Part shown: one piece after another, positions 36,168-44,811 of the stretch | Layout: each line of letters begins with the position of its first letter | Numbering within the stretch: the stretch's first letter is position 1 | Source of the DNA: Alphaproteobacteria bacterium | GTDB taxonomy: Bacteria > Pseudomonadota > Alphaproteobacteria > DSM-16000 > Inquilinaceae | Assembly: GCA_028277405.1 (NCBI GenBank) | Contig: JANQGH010000070.1 | Span: forward strand, 1 to 64,000 | Direction: 5' to 3' | DNA length: 64,000 nt | Position numbers and translations under genes: made by a program | The notes under the pieces: generated by a model | The model's input: only the letters and a program-made list of their open reading frames with translations | Databases searched by the model: none | Told to the model about the DNA's origin: nothing

Positions 36168-37244
36168 ATGCTGATCCAGAAAAAGCCTTTGCTGGCGGTC
36201 GTCGCCCTTTGCCTTGGCATCACTCAACAAGCCTTGGCGCAGGATGACCCGCTGTCGATCGCGTTCGTCTACGACAGCGCAATCGAAAACAACAGTTGGA
36301 CCGGCCAGCACGATTCAGGCCGGCAAGCGGTTGAGGCACATTTCGGCGATCGCGTGACGACGCAATATGTCGAGAATGTTGAACCTGGGCCGGACGCCGC
36401 ATCGACAATGCAGGATCTGGCCAATAGCGGTGTCGATATGATCTTCGCCACCTCCGTCGCGTTCTCCGACACGACGATCAGCGTTGCTGCGCAGTTCCCG
36501 GACGTCTTCTTCGAAAATGCAAACGGCGACACCACGGCGGACAATGTCGCGACCTACGCGGCGCGCGATTATCAGGGCATGACGATTGAGGGGCATATCG
36601 CCGGACAGCTTACGGCGACCAACGAAATCGGTATCGTCGCCCCGTTCCCAATCCCGGTGGTCATGCGCAACATCAACGCGTTCGCCATCGAAATGCGCCG
36701 CGTCAATCCGAACGCGAACCTGAACGTCGCCTGGATCAATCGCTGGAACGATCCGCCCGCCGCGACCGAAGCCGCGAACACGCTGGTCGACAACGGCGCC
36801 GACATCCTGGTCCAGTTCTCCGACAGCCCGGCGGTTCTGCAGGTTGCGCAGGAGCGCGGTATTCTCGGCTTTGGATTGTCATCCGATATGCTGTCGTTCG
36901 CGCCCGACGCCCAATTGACGGCGGTCGTGAACGATTATGGGCCCTACTACATTTCCCGGGTTCAGGCGGCCCTGGACGGAACCTGGCAATCGACGGCGAC
37001 ATGGGACGGCCTTGGGACGAACATGGTCGCCATGGCCGACTACACGAACATGCCGGAGGACGTCGCAAACAGCGCCCGCGCCTTGGAGCAGGCCCTGGCC
37101 TCCGGTCAGCGGCGATCCTTTCAGGGCCCCATCTCTGCCCAGGGTGGCTCGGAGATCGTGGCCGAAGGGCAAGTCCTCGGTGACGAGTCCCTGCTGACCA
37201 TGGATTTCTTCGTCGAGGGTGTGATCGGCGCCGCACCGAACTAG
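36168..37244 (+). CDS. BMP-family binding protein, copy 2 (tandem paralogue)
   Basis: 358 residues, signal peptide ending near ALAQ. It is clearly paralogous to the preceding gene over its whole length, sharing for example VEAHFGD, TQYVENV, NSGVDMIFATS, INAFAIEMRRVNPNA and the C-terminal EIVAEGQVL. The ligand-side loops differ: the first strand loop is DSAIENNSWTGQHDSG instead of VGPISDHGWSYQHDQG. That suggests a related but different ligand for the same permease. It has its own 174-base upstream region containing the hairpin and possibly a promoter. Confidence 0.92.
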   Translation: MLIQKKPLLAVVALCLGITQQALAQDDPLSIAFVYDSAIENNSWTGQHDSGRQAVEAHFGDRVTTQYVENVEPGPDAASTMQDLANSGVDMIFATSVAFSDTTISVAAQFPDVFFENANGDTTADNVATYAARDYQGMTIEGHIAGQLTATNEIGIVAPFPIPVVMRNINAFAIEMRRVNPNANLNVAWINRWNDPPAATEAANTLVDNGADILVQFSDSPAVLQVAQERGILGFGLSSDMLSFAPDAQLTAVVNDYGPYYISRVQAALDGTWQSTATWDGLGTNMVAMADYTNMPEDVANSARALEQALASGQRRSFQGPISAQGGSEIVAEGQVLGDESLLTMDFFVEGVIGAAPN

Positions 37245-37303
37245 AAGAGGGCGATCGCACCTTCAGATCCGGCCCGGTCGAACGCGCAGTCATGGGAGAG
37301 AGC

Positions 37304-38311
37304 ATGGAAATCAGCGATTTCGTGGCCGGCCTGCCGAAGGTCGAACTCCATCTGCACATCGAGGGCTCGCTGGAGCCGGGCATGATGCTCGAGCTTGCCA
37401 AGCGCAACGACATCCCGCTGATCCACAAAGACGAGGCCGCCCTGTTGGAGGCCTATCAGTTCACCCAGCTTCAGGACTTTCTTGATCTCTACTATGAAGG
37501 CATGTCCGTCCTGCTGACCGAGCGGGATTTCTACGACCTGACCTGGGCCTATCTCGAAAAGGTGGCGGCACAGAATACGCGCCATGTGGAAATCTTCTTC
37601 GACCCGCAAGGCCATACCAGCCGTGGCATCGCATTTGAGACCGTGTTGAGCGGCATCAGACGCGCGCTCGACGATGGGGAGCGACATCTCGGCATCAGCA
37701 ACCGGTTGATCATGTGTTTCCTGCGCCATCTCAGCGAAGCGGACGGATTTGCGACGCTGGAGCAGGCCTTGCCCCATCGCGACGAAATCTACGGTGTCGG
37801 CCTCGATTCATCAGAGCTCGGCTATCCGCCGTCGCGCTTCGAACGGTTGTTTACGCGCTGCCGCGATGAAGGGTTTGCCCTGGTCGCCCACGCCGGCGAG
37901 GAAGGACCCGCCCATTATGTGCAAGAGGCCGTCGACCTTTTGAGGGTTCAGCGCATCGATCACGGCAATCGCGCAATGGAAGACCCCGCACTGGTTGCAC
38001 GCATCGCCAAGGCCGGCATTCCGCTGACCGTCTGCCCGCTGTCGAACGTGAGACTGCAGAATGTCGATCGGATCGAAAACCACCCGATCGGCCGCATGAT
38101 GGCCGCCGGTTTGAAGGTGACCATCAACTCCGACGATCCGGCCTATTTCGGTGGCTATATGAACGAGAATTTTCAAGCGGTTATGGATGGGCCGAACCTG
38201 TCGCGGGACGGCGTCGCGATTGCGGCAAGCAACGCGATCGAGGCAAGTTTCGCCACCCCGGAACGCAAAGAGGCCCTGCATGCGGAATTGCAGGCCTATC
38301 TGGCCGCGTAG
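37304..38311 (+). CDS. adenine deaminase (adenosine/adenine deaminase family)
   Basis: 335 residues from ATG 37304, preceded by GGGAGAG; an ATG 12 bases upstream is less well placed. It is a zinc amidohydrolase with HLHIEGSLEPGMMLELA (metal His pair), HAGEEG, RIDHGNRAMED and the metal Asp in NSDDPAYFGGYMNENF. The LHIEGSLEP and DDPAYFGGY variants are typical of the adenine deaminase branch of this family rather than adenosine deaminase. It would convert adenine to hypoxanthine, feeding XdhAB encoded upstream in the same direction. Confidence 0.88.
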   Translation: MEISDFVAGLPKVELHLHIEGSLEPGMMLELAKRNDIPLIHKDEAALLEAYQFTQLQDFLDLYYEGMSVLLTERDFYDLTWAYLEKVAAQNTRHVEIFFDPQGHTSRGIAFETVLSGIRRALDDGERHLGISNRLIMCFLRHLSEADGFATLEQALPHRDEIYGVGLDSSELGYPPSRFERLFTRCRDEGFALVAHAGEEGPAHYVQEAVDLLRVQRIDHGNRAMEDPALVARIAKAGIPLTVCPLSNVRLQNVDRIENHPIGRMMAAGLKVTINSDDPAYFGGYMNENFQAVMDGPNLSRDGVAIAASNAIEASFATPERKEALHAELQAYLAA

Positions 38312-38416
38312 GTATCCTCTTCGATTCTGCCGGTCCAGCCGTTTAGGGATAGTAGTAGCCGGCGCGGCCATAACCGTTCAATAATCTGGGCCTTCCTTCG
38401 ATAACCGGAGCGCATC

Positions 38417-39409
38417 ATGGCGCTGAAGGCCTCGCAACTCCGCCATGCCGTAGAGCTGGCACGGCACGGCAACTTTCACCAAGCGGCGGAACAGCTTCAG
38501 ATCTCGCAAGCCGGGCTATCGCGCAGCATCCAATCGCTGGAATCCAATCTCGGCACCAAACTGTTCGACCGGTTGGGCTCCGGCACGGCGCCGACCACGC
38601 TGGGCCGGTTGGTGGTCGAGCGCGGTGCGGAGATCGTAGAGGCGCTGGACGATCTAGAGCGCGAAGTACGCCTCACGCTTGGATTGGAGGTCGGTTCGCT
38701 GGCCATCGGTGCCGGCCCCTACCCCATGGTTCTATCGGTCATGCCGGCGCTGGGCCGCCTGCTGGCCGAACGGCCCAAGCTCAGGGTCCGCGCCAAACAG
38801 CATGATTGGCTGTCGGTGACGGACGCCGTCACGCACCACGACGTGGACCTTGCGGTCGCGGAGATCTCTCACGCCAAGGAGCTGGATCATTTGGAAACCA
38901 GTCTGATCGGCCAGCATCAGCTCTACTTCTTCGCCCGTCCCGGCCACCCGCTGCTGAAGGACACGCCACCGTCATTTGACGATATCGTCCGCTTTCCGAT
39001 CATCGGCACGCCGGTGCCGGAGCGGGTCGCCGGCCACTTCAATCGCCGACAGGCTACGACCTATAGAACCTCGCCAAGTTCGGTCTTGCGGCCCAGCGTC
39101 GAGGTCGACGATCTGATGGACGCCCTGGCGGTGGTCGGCCAATCGGACGTGCTGATCGTCGCGCCGTTCACACTGGCGGAAGAGCGGCTGGACCAGGGCC
39201 GCCTTGCCGTCCTGCCCCTGGTCGCGCCCTGGTTCAAATTGTCTTACGGCATCATCCGCATTCGCCACCGATCGCTGTCACCGGCCGCAAGCGCCTTCGT
39301 CGACTTCCTGTTGGGCGAAGAGGCACAGACGCGCGACCGCGAGCGCCTTCTGGCCGAAAGATGGCTGCCCGATCTCGTCGAGTCGGGCGACGCGGTTCAG
39401 CAGAAATAG
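38417..39409 (+). CDS. LysR-family transcriptional regulator
   Basis: 330 residues. The N-terminal winged helix-turn-helix is ALKASQLRHAVELARHGNFHQAAEQLQISQAGLSRSIQ..., followed by a LysR substrate-binding domain from about residue 95. It follows the adenine deaminase gene by about 105 bases in the same direction. By position it may control the purine uptake and degradation genes, with a purine or intermediate as co-inducer. This is inferred, not shown. Confidence 0.9.
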   Translation: MALKASQLRHAVELARHGNFHQAAEQLQISQAGLSRSIQSLESNLGTKLFDRLGSGTAPTTLGRLVVERGAEIVEALDDLEREVRLTLGLEVGSLAIGAGPYPMVLSVMPALGRLLAERPKLRVRAKQHDWLSVTDAVTHHDVDLAVAEISHAKELDHLETSLIGQHQLYFFARPGHPLLKDTPPSFDDIVRFPIIGTPVPERVAGHFNRRQATTYRTSPSSVLRPSVEVDDLMDALAVVGQSDVLIVAPFTLAEERLDQGRLAVLPLVAPWFKLSYGIIRIRHRSLSPAASAFVDFLLGEEAQTRDRERLLAERWLPDLVESGDAVQQK

Positions 39410-39435
39410 GCGATGTAGCGGACCCGTGCGGCAGG

Positions 39436-40230
39436 TCACTGCTTGGCCGGTTCTCCCTCGTCTGACTTCGCGACGATGACCGGCAGCACTTCCCGCACCA
39501 GGGCCGCGGCCCCGCTCGCGACCGCGGACGTGAACACGTTGAAGTCGATATGGCTGTCGACGCCGGCCAGGTCCGATAGGGTGCGCAGCACCAGCCATGG
39601 CACGCCTAAGCGCTCGGCGACCTGGGCCATGGCGCCGCCCTCCATCTCGACCGCCAACGCGCCGGTTTCGCCGAACAGGCGGTTGCGCGCTTCCTCGCTG
39701 TTGACGAACTGATCGCCCGTCAGGATCGTTCCGAAGTTAACCGTCGGCTGCCGGTCCTCAATGGGCAAATGGCCGGGCAGACGCGGCAGCCGAAACCCAT
39801 GTAGGGTGCTCTTCAGCGTATCGACGACGTCCGCATCCAGGGCATAGCCGTGATCGGTCGGAATGCCCGGCACCGGCAGCACCCCCGGATGATAGCGAAC
39901 GAAGCCGTCGGCGACCAACGCCCCATAGTCATGTTGGATCACGCGGGTCGCGACCACAGCGTCGCCGATGGCCAGATCAGGTGACAAACCGCCCGCGACC
40001 CCTGAGAATATCAGTCCTCCACAGCCGAACTGTTGGATCAGCAACGTGGCCACCACCGCCGTCTGGACCTTGCCCATGCCGGCTTCAACGATGACCAGGG
40101 GGATGTCCTCCAGGACACCGTTGCGAAACTCCCAACCCGCCTCCCGAACCACGGGGGAGCTGTCGACGAAGTCTTCGAAATACGAAAACTCCGCCGGCAG
40201 GGCGGAGATCAAACCAACCGGTCGGGACAT
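39436..40230 (-). CDS. phosphorylase/nucleosidase-fold protein (MTA/SAH nucleosidase-like)
   Basis: 264 residues from ATG 40230 (MSRPVGLISALPAE). It belongs to the PNP_UDP_1 superfamily: LISALPAEFSYF at the N-terminus, VEAGMGKVQTAVVATLLIQQF, FSGVAGGLSPDLAIGDAVVA, VEMEGGAMAQVAERLGVPWLVLRTLSDLAG. The MEGGA and RTLSD motifs are those of 5'-methylthioadenosine/S-adenosylhomocysteine nucleosidases, with the catalytic Asp in SDLAG. It releases adenine from such nucleosides, fitting the purine theme. Exact specificity is uncertain. Confidence 0.85.
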   Translation of the reverse strand: MSRPVGLISALPAEFSYFEDFVDSSPVVREAGWEFRNGVLEDIPLVIVEAGMGKVQTAVVATLLIQQFGCGGLIFSGVAGGLSPDLAIGDAVVATRVIQHDYGALVADGFVRYHPGVLPVPGIPTDHGYALDADVVDTLKSTLHGFRLPRLPGHLPIEDRQPTVNFGTILTGDQFVNSEEARNRLFGETGALAVEMEGGAMAQVAERLGVPWLVLRTLSDLAGVDSHIDFNVFTSAVASGAAALVREVLPVIVAKSDEGEPAKQ

Positions 40231-40281
40231 GGCTGTACCTGCTCCTCGGTATGCATCGCTGATCGGGCTATAGTGACGCCC

Positions 40282-42771
40282 ATGAGTTTGGCTCAAAACA
40301 CCGCCGGATCGGAAGCGCTATCGTTGCCGCCCCTGTTCACCGGCTGGTTTCGCCAGCGCGGCTGGCAGCCCCATGCCCACCAACTTGAGGTGTTGGAGGC
40401 CGTGCAGGCGGGGCACGACGTCCTGCTGACCGCACCCACCGGCGGCGGCAAGACCCTGTCGGGCTTCCTGCCCAGCCTGATCGAGCTGGCCGAACGGCCG
40501 CGCGAGGGCTTGCATACGCTCTACATCTCGCCGTTGAAGGCGCTGGCGGTCGACATCCACCGCAACCTGGAAACACCGATCGCCGAGATGCGGCTGTCGA
40601 TCCGGCATGAGACCCGCACGGGCGACACGCCCCACGCCAAGCGGGAGCGCCAGCGGCGGCGGCCGCCGAACCTGCTGATGACCACGCCGGAAAGCCTGGC
40701 GCTGCTTCTCTCCTACAACGATGCCGGCCGCCTGTTCCGACCCTTGCGGACGATCGTGATCGACGAGATCCACTCCGTCGTCGGCACCAAGCGCGGCGAC
40801 CTGCTGTCGCTTGGCCTGGCGCGGCTGCGGCGCCTGTCACCACACAGCCGGCGCATCGGCCTGTCGGCGACGGCGGCCCATCCGGATGCTTTGGCCGAAT
40901 GGCTGGGCGGTTTCGACGCCGCGCCGGTGCACCGGGTGATCGGCAGGCCGGGGCCGGCGCCCAAGGTCGAGATCCTGCAACCCGAGGCCCGCATCCCGTG
41001 GTCCGGCCATATGGGCATGCACGCCCTGCCGGAGATCTATGATCGTATCCGCCGCGCCGGCACCACCATCGTCTTCGTCAACACGCGCGCCCAGGCAGAG
41101 CTGGTGTTCCAGGCGCTGTGGCGCATGAACGAGGACGATCTGCCCATCGCGCTGCACCATGGCAGCCTGGCCGTCGAGCAACGGCGCAAGGTCGAGGCCG
41201 CCATGGCGGCGGGCAAGCTGCGCGCCGTCGTGGCGACCTCGTCGCTCGATCTCGGCATCGATTGGGGCGCCGTTGATCTGGTCATGCAGATCGGCGCGCC
41301 CAAAGGCGTCAGCCGCTTGCTGCAGCGCATCGGCCGGGCCAATCACCGGTTCGACCAGGCTTCGGAGGCCGTGCTGGTGCCCGCCAACCGGTTCGAGGTG
41401 CTGGAGTGCCGCGCCGCCGTCGACGGTGTGCGCGAGATGACCTTGGACGGCGATCCGCCGCCGCCTGGCGGTTTGGATGTGCTGGCCCAGCATGTGCTGG
41501 GCATGGCCTGCTCCGCACCGTTCGATGCCGACGATCTGTTCGAAGAGGTCTGTACCGCCGCGCCTTACGCCAGGCTGGCGCGCAGCGACTTTGACGCGGT
41601 GGTCGATTTCGTGGCCACCGGCGGCTATGCGCTCGGCAGCTACGACCGGTTCAAACGCCTGAAGCGGGACGATGCCGGCCGCTGGAAGGTCTCGGGTCCC
41701 CAGGTCACCCGGCTTTACCGCATGAATGTCGGCACCATCGTCGAGATGATGACATTGAAGGTCCAGCTTGGCAGAGGCCGAATGCTGGGCGAGGTCGAGG
41801 AATACTTCGTCAATGCCCTGACACCGGGCGACACGTTCATCTTCGCCGGCCGCCTGCTGCGGTTTGAGCGGATGCGCGACAACACCGTGGTCGTCTCGCT
41901 CGGCGACGGCGGCGAGCCCAAGGTGCCAGCATATGCCGGCGGCAAACTGCCGCTGACCACTCACCTTGCCGATCGTGTCCGGGCGATGCTCGCCGAGCCT
42001 AAGAACTGGCGCAACCTGCCGCCCCCGGTGACGGAGTGGCTGTCGCTGCAGCGCTGGCGCTCGGTACTGCCGAAGAAGGGCGGTTTGCTGGTCGAGACCT
42101 TCCCGCGTGGCAACAAGGTCTATCTGGTGGCCTACTGCTTCGAAGGCCGCAATGCGCATCAGACCCTCGGCATGCTGTTGACCAAGCGCATGGAACGCAT
42201 GGGCCTGCACCCGCTGGGCTTCGTCGCCACGGACTATGTGCTGGGCATCTGGGGGCTGGAGCGGGCGACCGATATGGACGCCCTGTTCGACGAGGACCTG
42301 CTGGGCGACGACCTCGAAGAGTGGATGGACGAGTCCAGCATGCTGCGCCGCGCCTTCCGCAAGGTTGCGACCATTGCCGGTGTGATCGAGCAACGCCATC
42401 CGGGCCTGGAGAAAAGCGGGCGCCAGATGGTCTTCAGCGCCGACCTCATCTACGACGTCCTGCGCCGGCACGAGCCGGACCACATTCTGCTGCGCGCCAC
42501 GCGACGAGATGCCGCGCGCGAGCTGATCGATATCGGCCGCGTCGGCGCCATGCTGCGCCGGATCAAGGGCAAGATCGTTCACAAATCACTCGACCAGGTC
42601 TCGCCCCTCGCGGTGCCTGTTCTACTGGAAATCGGCCGCGAACAGGTCAAGGGCGGCGCCATCGACGCCCTGCTTGCCGAGGCGGAGGAGGACTTGTTGG
42701 AAGAGGCCATGCCGGAGCTGTCGGACGACGCCAGTGCCGCCAAGGCCAGCCAATCCCGCCTGCCCCTTTAG
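40282..42771 (+). CDS. Lhr-type DEXH-box helicase, ligase-associated DNA-damage type
   Basis: 829 residues from ATG 40282. Superfamily 2 helicase motifs are present: Q-like PHAHQLEVLEAV, Walker A LTAPTGGGKTLSGFLP, motif Ia YISPLKALAVDI, the DEIH box VIDEIHSVVGTKRGD, SAT (LSATAAHPD), motif IV VFVNTRAQAEL and motif VI LLQRIGRANHR. The C-terminal Lhr-core winged-helix and DUF4011-like part follow. The length matches the single-module form often found with an ATP-dependent ligase, an exonuclease and PdeM. A PdeM homologue lies 315 bases downstream; the ligase and exonuclease are not in the window. Confidence 0.92.
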   Translation: MSLAQNTAGSEALSLPPLFTGWFRQRGWQPHAHQLEVLEAVQAGHDVLLTAPTGGGKTLSGFLPSLIELAERPREGLHTLYISPLKALAVDIHRNLETPIAEMRLSIRHETRTGDTPHAKRERQRRRPPNLLMTTPESLALLLSYNDAGRLFRPLRTIVIDEIHSVVGTKRGDLLSLGLARLRRLSPHSRRIGLSATAAHPDALAEWLGGFDAAPVHRVIGRPGPAPKVEILQPEARIPWSGHMGMHALPEIYDRIRRAGTTIVFVNTRAQAELVFQALWRMNEDDLPIALHHGSLAVEQRRKVEAAMAAGKLRAVVATSSLDLGIDWGAVDLVMQIGAPKGVSRLLQRIGRANHRFDQASEAVLVPANRFEVLECRAAVDGVREMTLDGDPPPPGGLDVLAQHVLGMACSAPFDADDLFEEVCTAAPYARLARSDFDAVVDFVATGGYALGSYDRFKRLKRDDAGRWKVSGPQVTRLYRMNVGTIVEMMTLKVQLGRGRMLGEVEEYFVNALTPGDTFIFAGRLLRFERMRDNTVVVSLGDGGEPKVPAYAGGKLPLTTHLADRVRAMLAEPKNWRNLPPPVTEWLSLQRWRSVLPKKGGLLVETFPRGNKVYLVAYCFEGRNAHQTLGMLLTKRMERMGLHPLGFVATDYVLGIWGLERATDMDALFDEDLLGDDLEEWMDESSMLRRAFRKVATIAGVIEQRHPGLEKSGRQMVFSADLIYDVLRRHEPDHILLRATRRDAARELIDIGRVGAMLRRIKGKIVHKSLDQVSPLAVPVLLEIGREQVKGGAIDALLAEAEEDLLEEAMPELSDDASAAKASQSRLPL

Positions 42772-42866
42772 GATCATTGGAATGCCGAGCCTCGCGCGTT
42801 GCGCTTGCTCCGCAAGGTCCCTCGCCCTACCCTGTGGCGTCTCGAATCGAAAGGGGACTTACAGTC

Positions 42867-43037
42867 ATGGGTAGAAACCTGGTGATCTTGATCATCGTGA
42901 TCATCATCGCGGTGCTCGTCTACTTCTTCGTCTTCGATAGAGAGGAAGTCGTCGAAGAGACCGTCACGGATGAGACCACGGAAACCAACGGTGATGGCGA
43001 CGGGGACGGTGACGCGACCACGGATACCAGCAACTAG
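42867..43037 (+). CDS. tiny single-pass membrane protein with acidic tail
   Basis: 56 residues. Residues 4-23 are one strongly hydrophobic helix (LVILIIVIIIAVLVYFFVF). The rest is Glu/Thr/Asp-rich and contains a GDGDGDGD repeat. The ATG follows AAAGGGGAC, a fair ribosome site. It sits between the helicase and the PdeM-like gene in the same direction. The Asp-Gly repeat could bind Ca2+ but no EF-hand pattern is present. Function is unknown. Confidence 0.65.
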   Translation: MGRNLVILIIVIIIAVLVYFFVFDREEVVEETVTDETTETNGDGDGDGDATTDTSN

Positions 43038-43086
43038 CAACCCGGCTGGGGGGCGGCCGTGACTGAACGGGGTTACAGCCTGATCG

Positions 43087-43908
43087 ATGATCGATATGGA
43101 TGAACCTGCGCCCCTCCATGATTTCGTGACGGCCGATGCAGAGACTGCGTCGGCCGTTTCGGACTCTGGCCCAGCCGACTCTGGTCCAACCGAATCCGAC
43201 CCAGCAGTCGCCGGATGCGTCCAGGCGGTCGTCAGTGGCGCAATCCTTTGGCTTGATCCGTCCGGCGCTGTTTATTGGCCCGATCAACGGGCGCTGATCG
43301 TCGCCGATCTGCACCTGGAAAAGGGCAGCGCGTTCGCATCGCGCGGCCGGTTCCTGCCCCCTTACGATACGGCGCACACGCTGGATCGGCTTACACGCGT
43401 GATCCGGCGCTTCAACCCGACCCGGGTGATCTGCCTGGGCGACAGCTTTCATGATCCGGCGGCGGGCGGCCGCATCGCGCAAACCGATTTGGCCCGGCTG
43501 GCGACCTTGATGGGCCAGCGGGATTGGATCTGGGTCAGCGGCAACCACGACCCGGCCCAAGTACATCCGATTCTGGGGGCGTCAGTCGGCGAGTGGCGCG
43601 CGGGTCCGTTGGTCCTGAGGCACGAGGCCGAACCTGACGGCATAAGCGATCTTTCCGGTCACTTTCATCCGACCGCTTTGGTGGCGACGCGCGCGCGACG
43701 CGTCAGGCGGCGCTGTTTCGTGCACGATGAAAGCCGCCTGATCTTGCCGGCCTTCGGCGCCTATACCGGGGGCCTGAACATCTTGACGCCGGCGGTTCGA
43801 CGGCTTCTCGAACGCGGCTTCAAAACCTGGCTGATTGGCGACCGCCGGCTTTACGCCGTGCCGCGCAAGAGGCTGCTTGCGGACAACAGCCGCGTGACGG
43901 ACCGTTAG
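43087..43908 (+). CDS. pdeM: PdeM-like metallophosphoesterase (ligase-associated DNA-damage endonuclease)
   Basis: 273 residues. After a variable, Asp/Ser-rich 45-residue leader comes a calcineurin-type phosphoesterase. Metal and catalytic motifs are IVADLHLEKG, VICLGDSFHDP, WVSGNHD and LSGHFHPTA. The family partner is the Lhr-type helicase encoded upstream in the same direction, which supports the assignment to PdeM. The C-terminus (FGAYTGGLNI) is typical. The N-terminal leader may be an over-extended start, but a later ATG close to the domain is lacking. Confidence 0.88.
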   Translation: MIDMDEPAPLHDFVTADAETASAVSDSGPADSGPTESDPAVAGCVQAVVSGAILWLDPSGAVYWPDQRALIVADLHLEKGSAFASRGRFLPPYDTAHTLDRLTRVIRRFNPTRVICLGDSFHDPAAGGRIAQTDLARLATLMGQRDWIWVSGNHDPAQVHPILGASVGEWRAGPLVLRHEAEPDGISDLSGHFHPTALVATRARRVRRRCFVHDESRLILPAFGAYTGGLNILTPAVRRLLERGFKTWLIGDRRLYAVPRKRLLADNSRVTDR

Positions 43909-43921
43909 CCGGCAACAGGAA

Positions 43922-43945
43922 GGGCCCGACCAAGCGGCCGGGCCC
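43922..43945. terminator. bidirectional stem-loop between pdeM and the fasciclin gene
   Basis: GGGCCCG (43922-43928) pairs with CGGGCCC (43939-43945) across a 10-base loop, midway between two converging stop codons (43908 and 43973). No clear T-run is seen on either side. The position suggests a shared terminator. Confidence 0.5.
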
Positions 43946-43972
43946 CTGATATGCGGGAAAGGCAACCGATCC

Positions 43973-44464
43973 TTACATGTCCGGCGGCAGGATCACCGCA
44001 TCGATGACATGGATGACGCCATTGTCGGCAGCGACATCCGCGGCAACCACGTTGGCGCCGTTGACGGTAACGCCGTCGCCCGTACCATCGACCGTGACGT
44101 TGCTGCCTTCAACGGTGGCCAGCTCGACCGTCGCGCCGGCGGCATCGGCGGCCATCACTTCGCCCGGCACCACGTGATAGGTCAGGACGGCGACCAGCTG
44201 ATCCTGGTTCTCAGGCTCCAGCAGGCTTTCCACCGTGCCCTCGGGCAGAGCTGCAAAGGCATCGTCGGTCGGCGCGAACACCGTGAACGGGCCTTCGCCG
44301 CGCAAGGTCTCTTCAAGCCCGGCGGCCTGAACCGCGGCGACGAGCGTCGTGAAGGTGCCGGCCCCGACCGCCGTATCGACGATATCGTCCGCCTGGGCGG
44401 CAAGCGGCATCAGGGCAAGCGGCAACGCGATTGCGGTGGCACGGACCAACTTTAAGCTCTTCAT
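43973..44464 (-). CDS. secreted fasciclin (FAS1) domain protein
   Basis: 163 residues from ATG 44464, with GGGGAG about 9 bases upstream. The signal peptide is residues 1-25 ([25 protein letters not shown]). A single FAS1 domain fills the rest: [21 protein letters not shown], the H1 box [17 protein letters not shown], the central [15 protein letters not shown] and the H2 box [16 protein letters not shown]. In Rhodobacter sphaeroides a fasciclin protein belongs to the singlet-oxygen (RpoE) regulon. Here it is divergent from a photolyase gene, which fits a similar stress role. Confidence 0.92.
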   Translation of the reverse strand: MKSLKLVRATAIALPLALMPLAAQADDIVDTAVGAGTFTTLVAAVQAAGLEETLRGEGPFTVFAPTDDAFAALPEGTVESLLEPENQDQLVAVLTYHVVPGEVMAADAAGATVELATVEGSNVTVDGTGDGVTVNGANVVAADVAADNGVIHVIDAVILPPDM

Positions 44465-44571
44465 GATGAACTCCCCTAGAGGTGTTTGATGATGAACATT
44501 CTCGAGACCAGTCACGCCCGGATCGCGTACTCATACTGCCGCTCTCCGCACGTCTGGCGCTCGTGGCAGGC

Positions 44572-44599
44572 GAATTAGGTGCCGCCGAACGCTCGTCAA
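44572..44599 (-). promoter_or_regulatory. possible promoter of the fasciclin gene
   Basis: On the minus strand TTGACG (44594-44599) and TAATTC (44572-44577) are 16 bases apart, about 110 bases upstream of the fasciclin start. The -35 is good and the -10 weak. Confidence 0.3.
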
Positions 44600-44636
44600 C
44601 CTCTTGAAATAAAAAGAAAAATTTTTTGGGTCCGGG

Positions 44637-44666
44637 TGATCCATCCCGACATTCGCGTCGTAATGC
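44637..44666 (+). promoter_or_regulatory. candidate RpoE (singlet-oxygen ECF sigma) promoter upstream of the photolyase
   Basis: TGATCC (44637-44642), exactly 18 bases, then TAATGC (44661-44666). This closely follows the RpoE promoter pattern known from Rhodobacter sphaeroides (TGATCC-N18-TAAGA). It points toward the photolyase, oxidoreductase, DUF1365 and Cfa-like genes, whose relatives are RpoE targets. The start codon is about 145 bases downstream, a long leader, so the assignment needs a mapped start site. Confidence 0.5.
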
Positions 44667-44811
44667 AGGTGTTGTAATAAACTCAGAACAGGGATCGAGA
44701 GGCGTGTCGACGGAAGGTTCCTTCATCCACGCTCCCACGATACCGATTGGCTAGTGACCCGTTGAAACAAAGAGCTTTGTCACTGTTCCCAAACTTCTTT
44801 CGGCTCGGCCA

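Noticed and set aside
44465..44811. Second RpoE-type promoter directing the fasciclin gene
   Set aside because: No TGATC -35 element exists on the minus strand in this gap; only a weak CGATCC with a poor -10.
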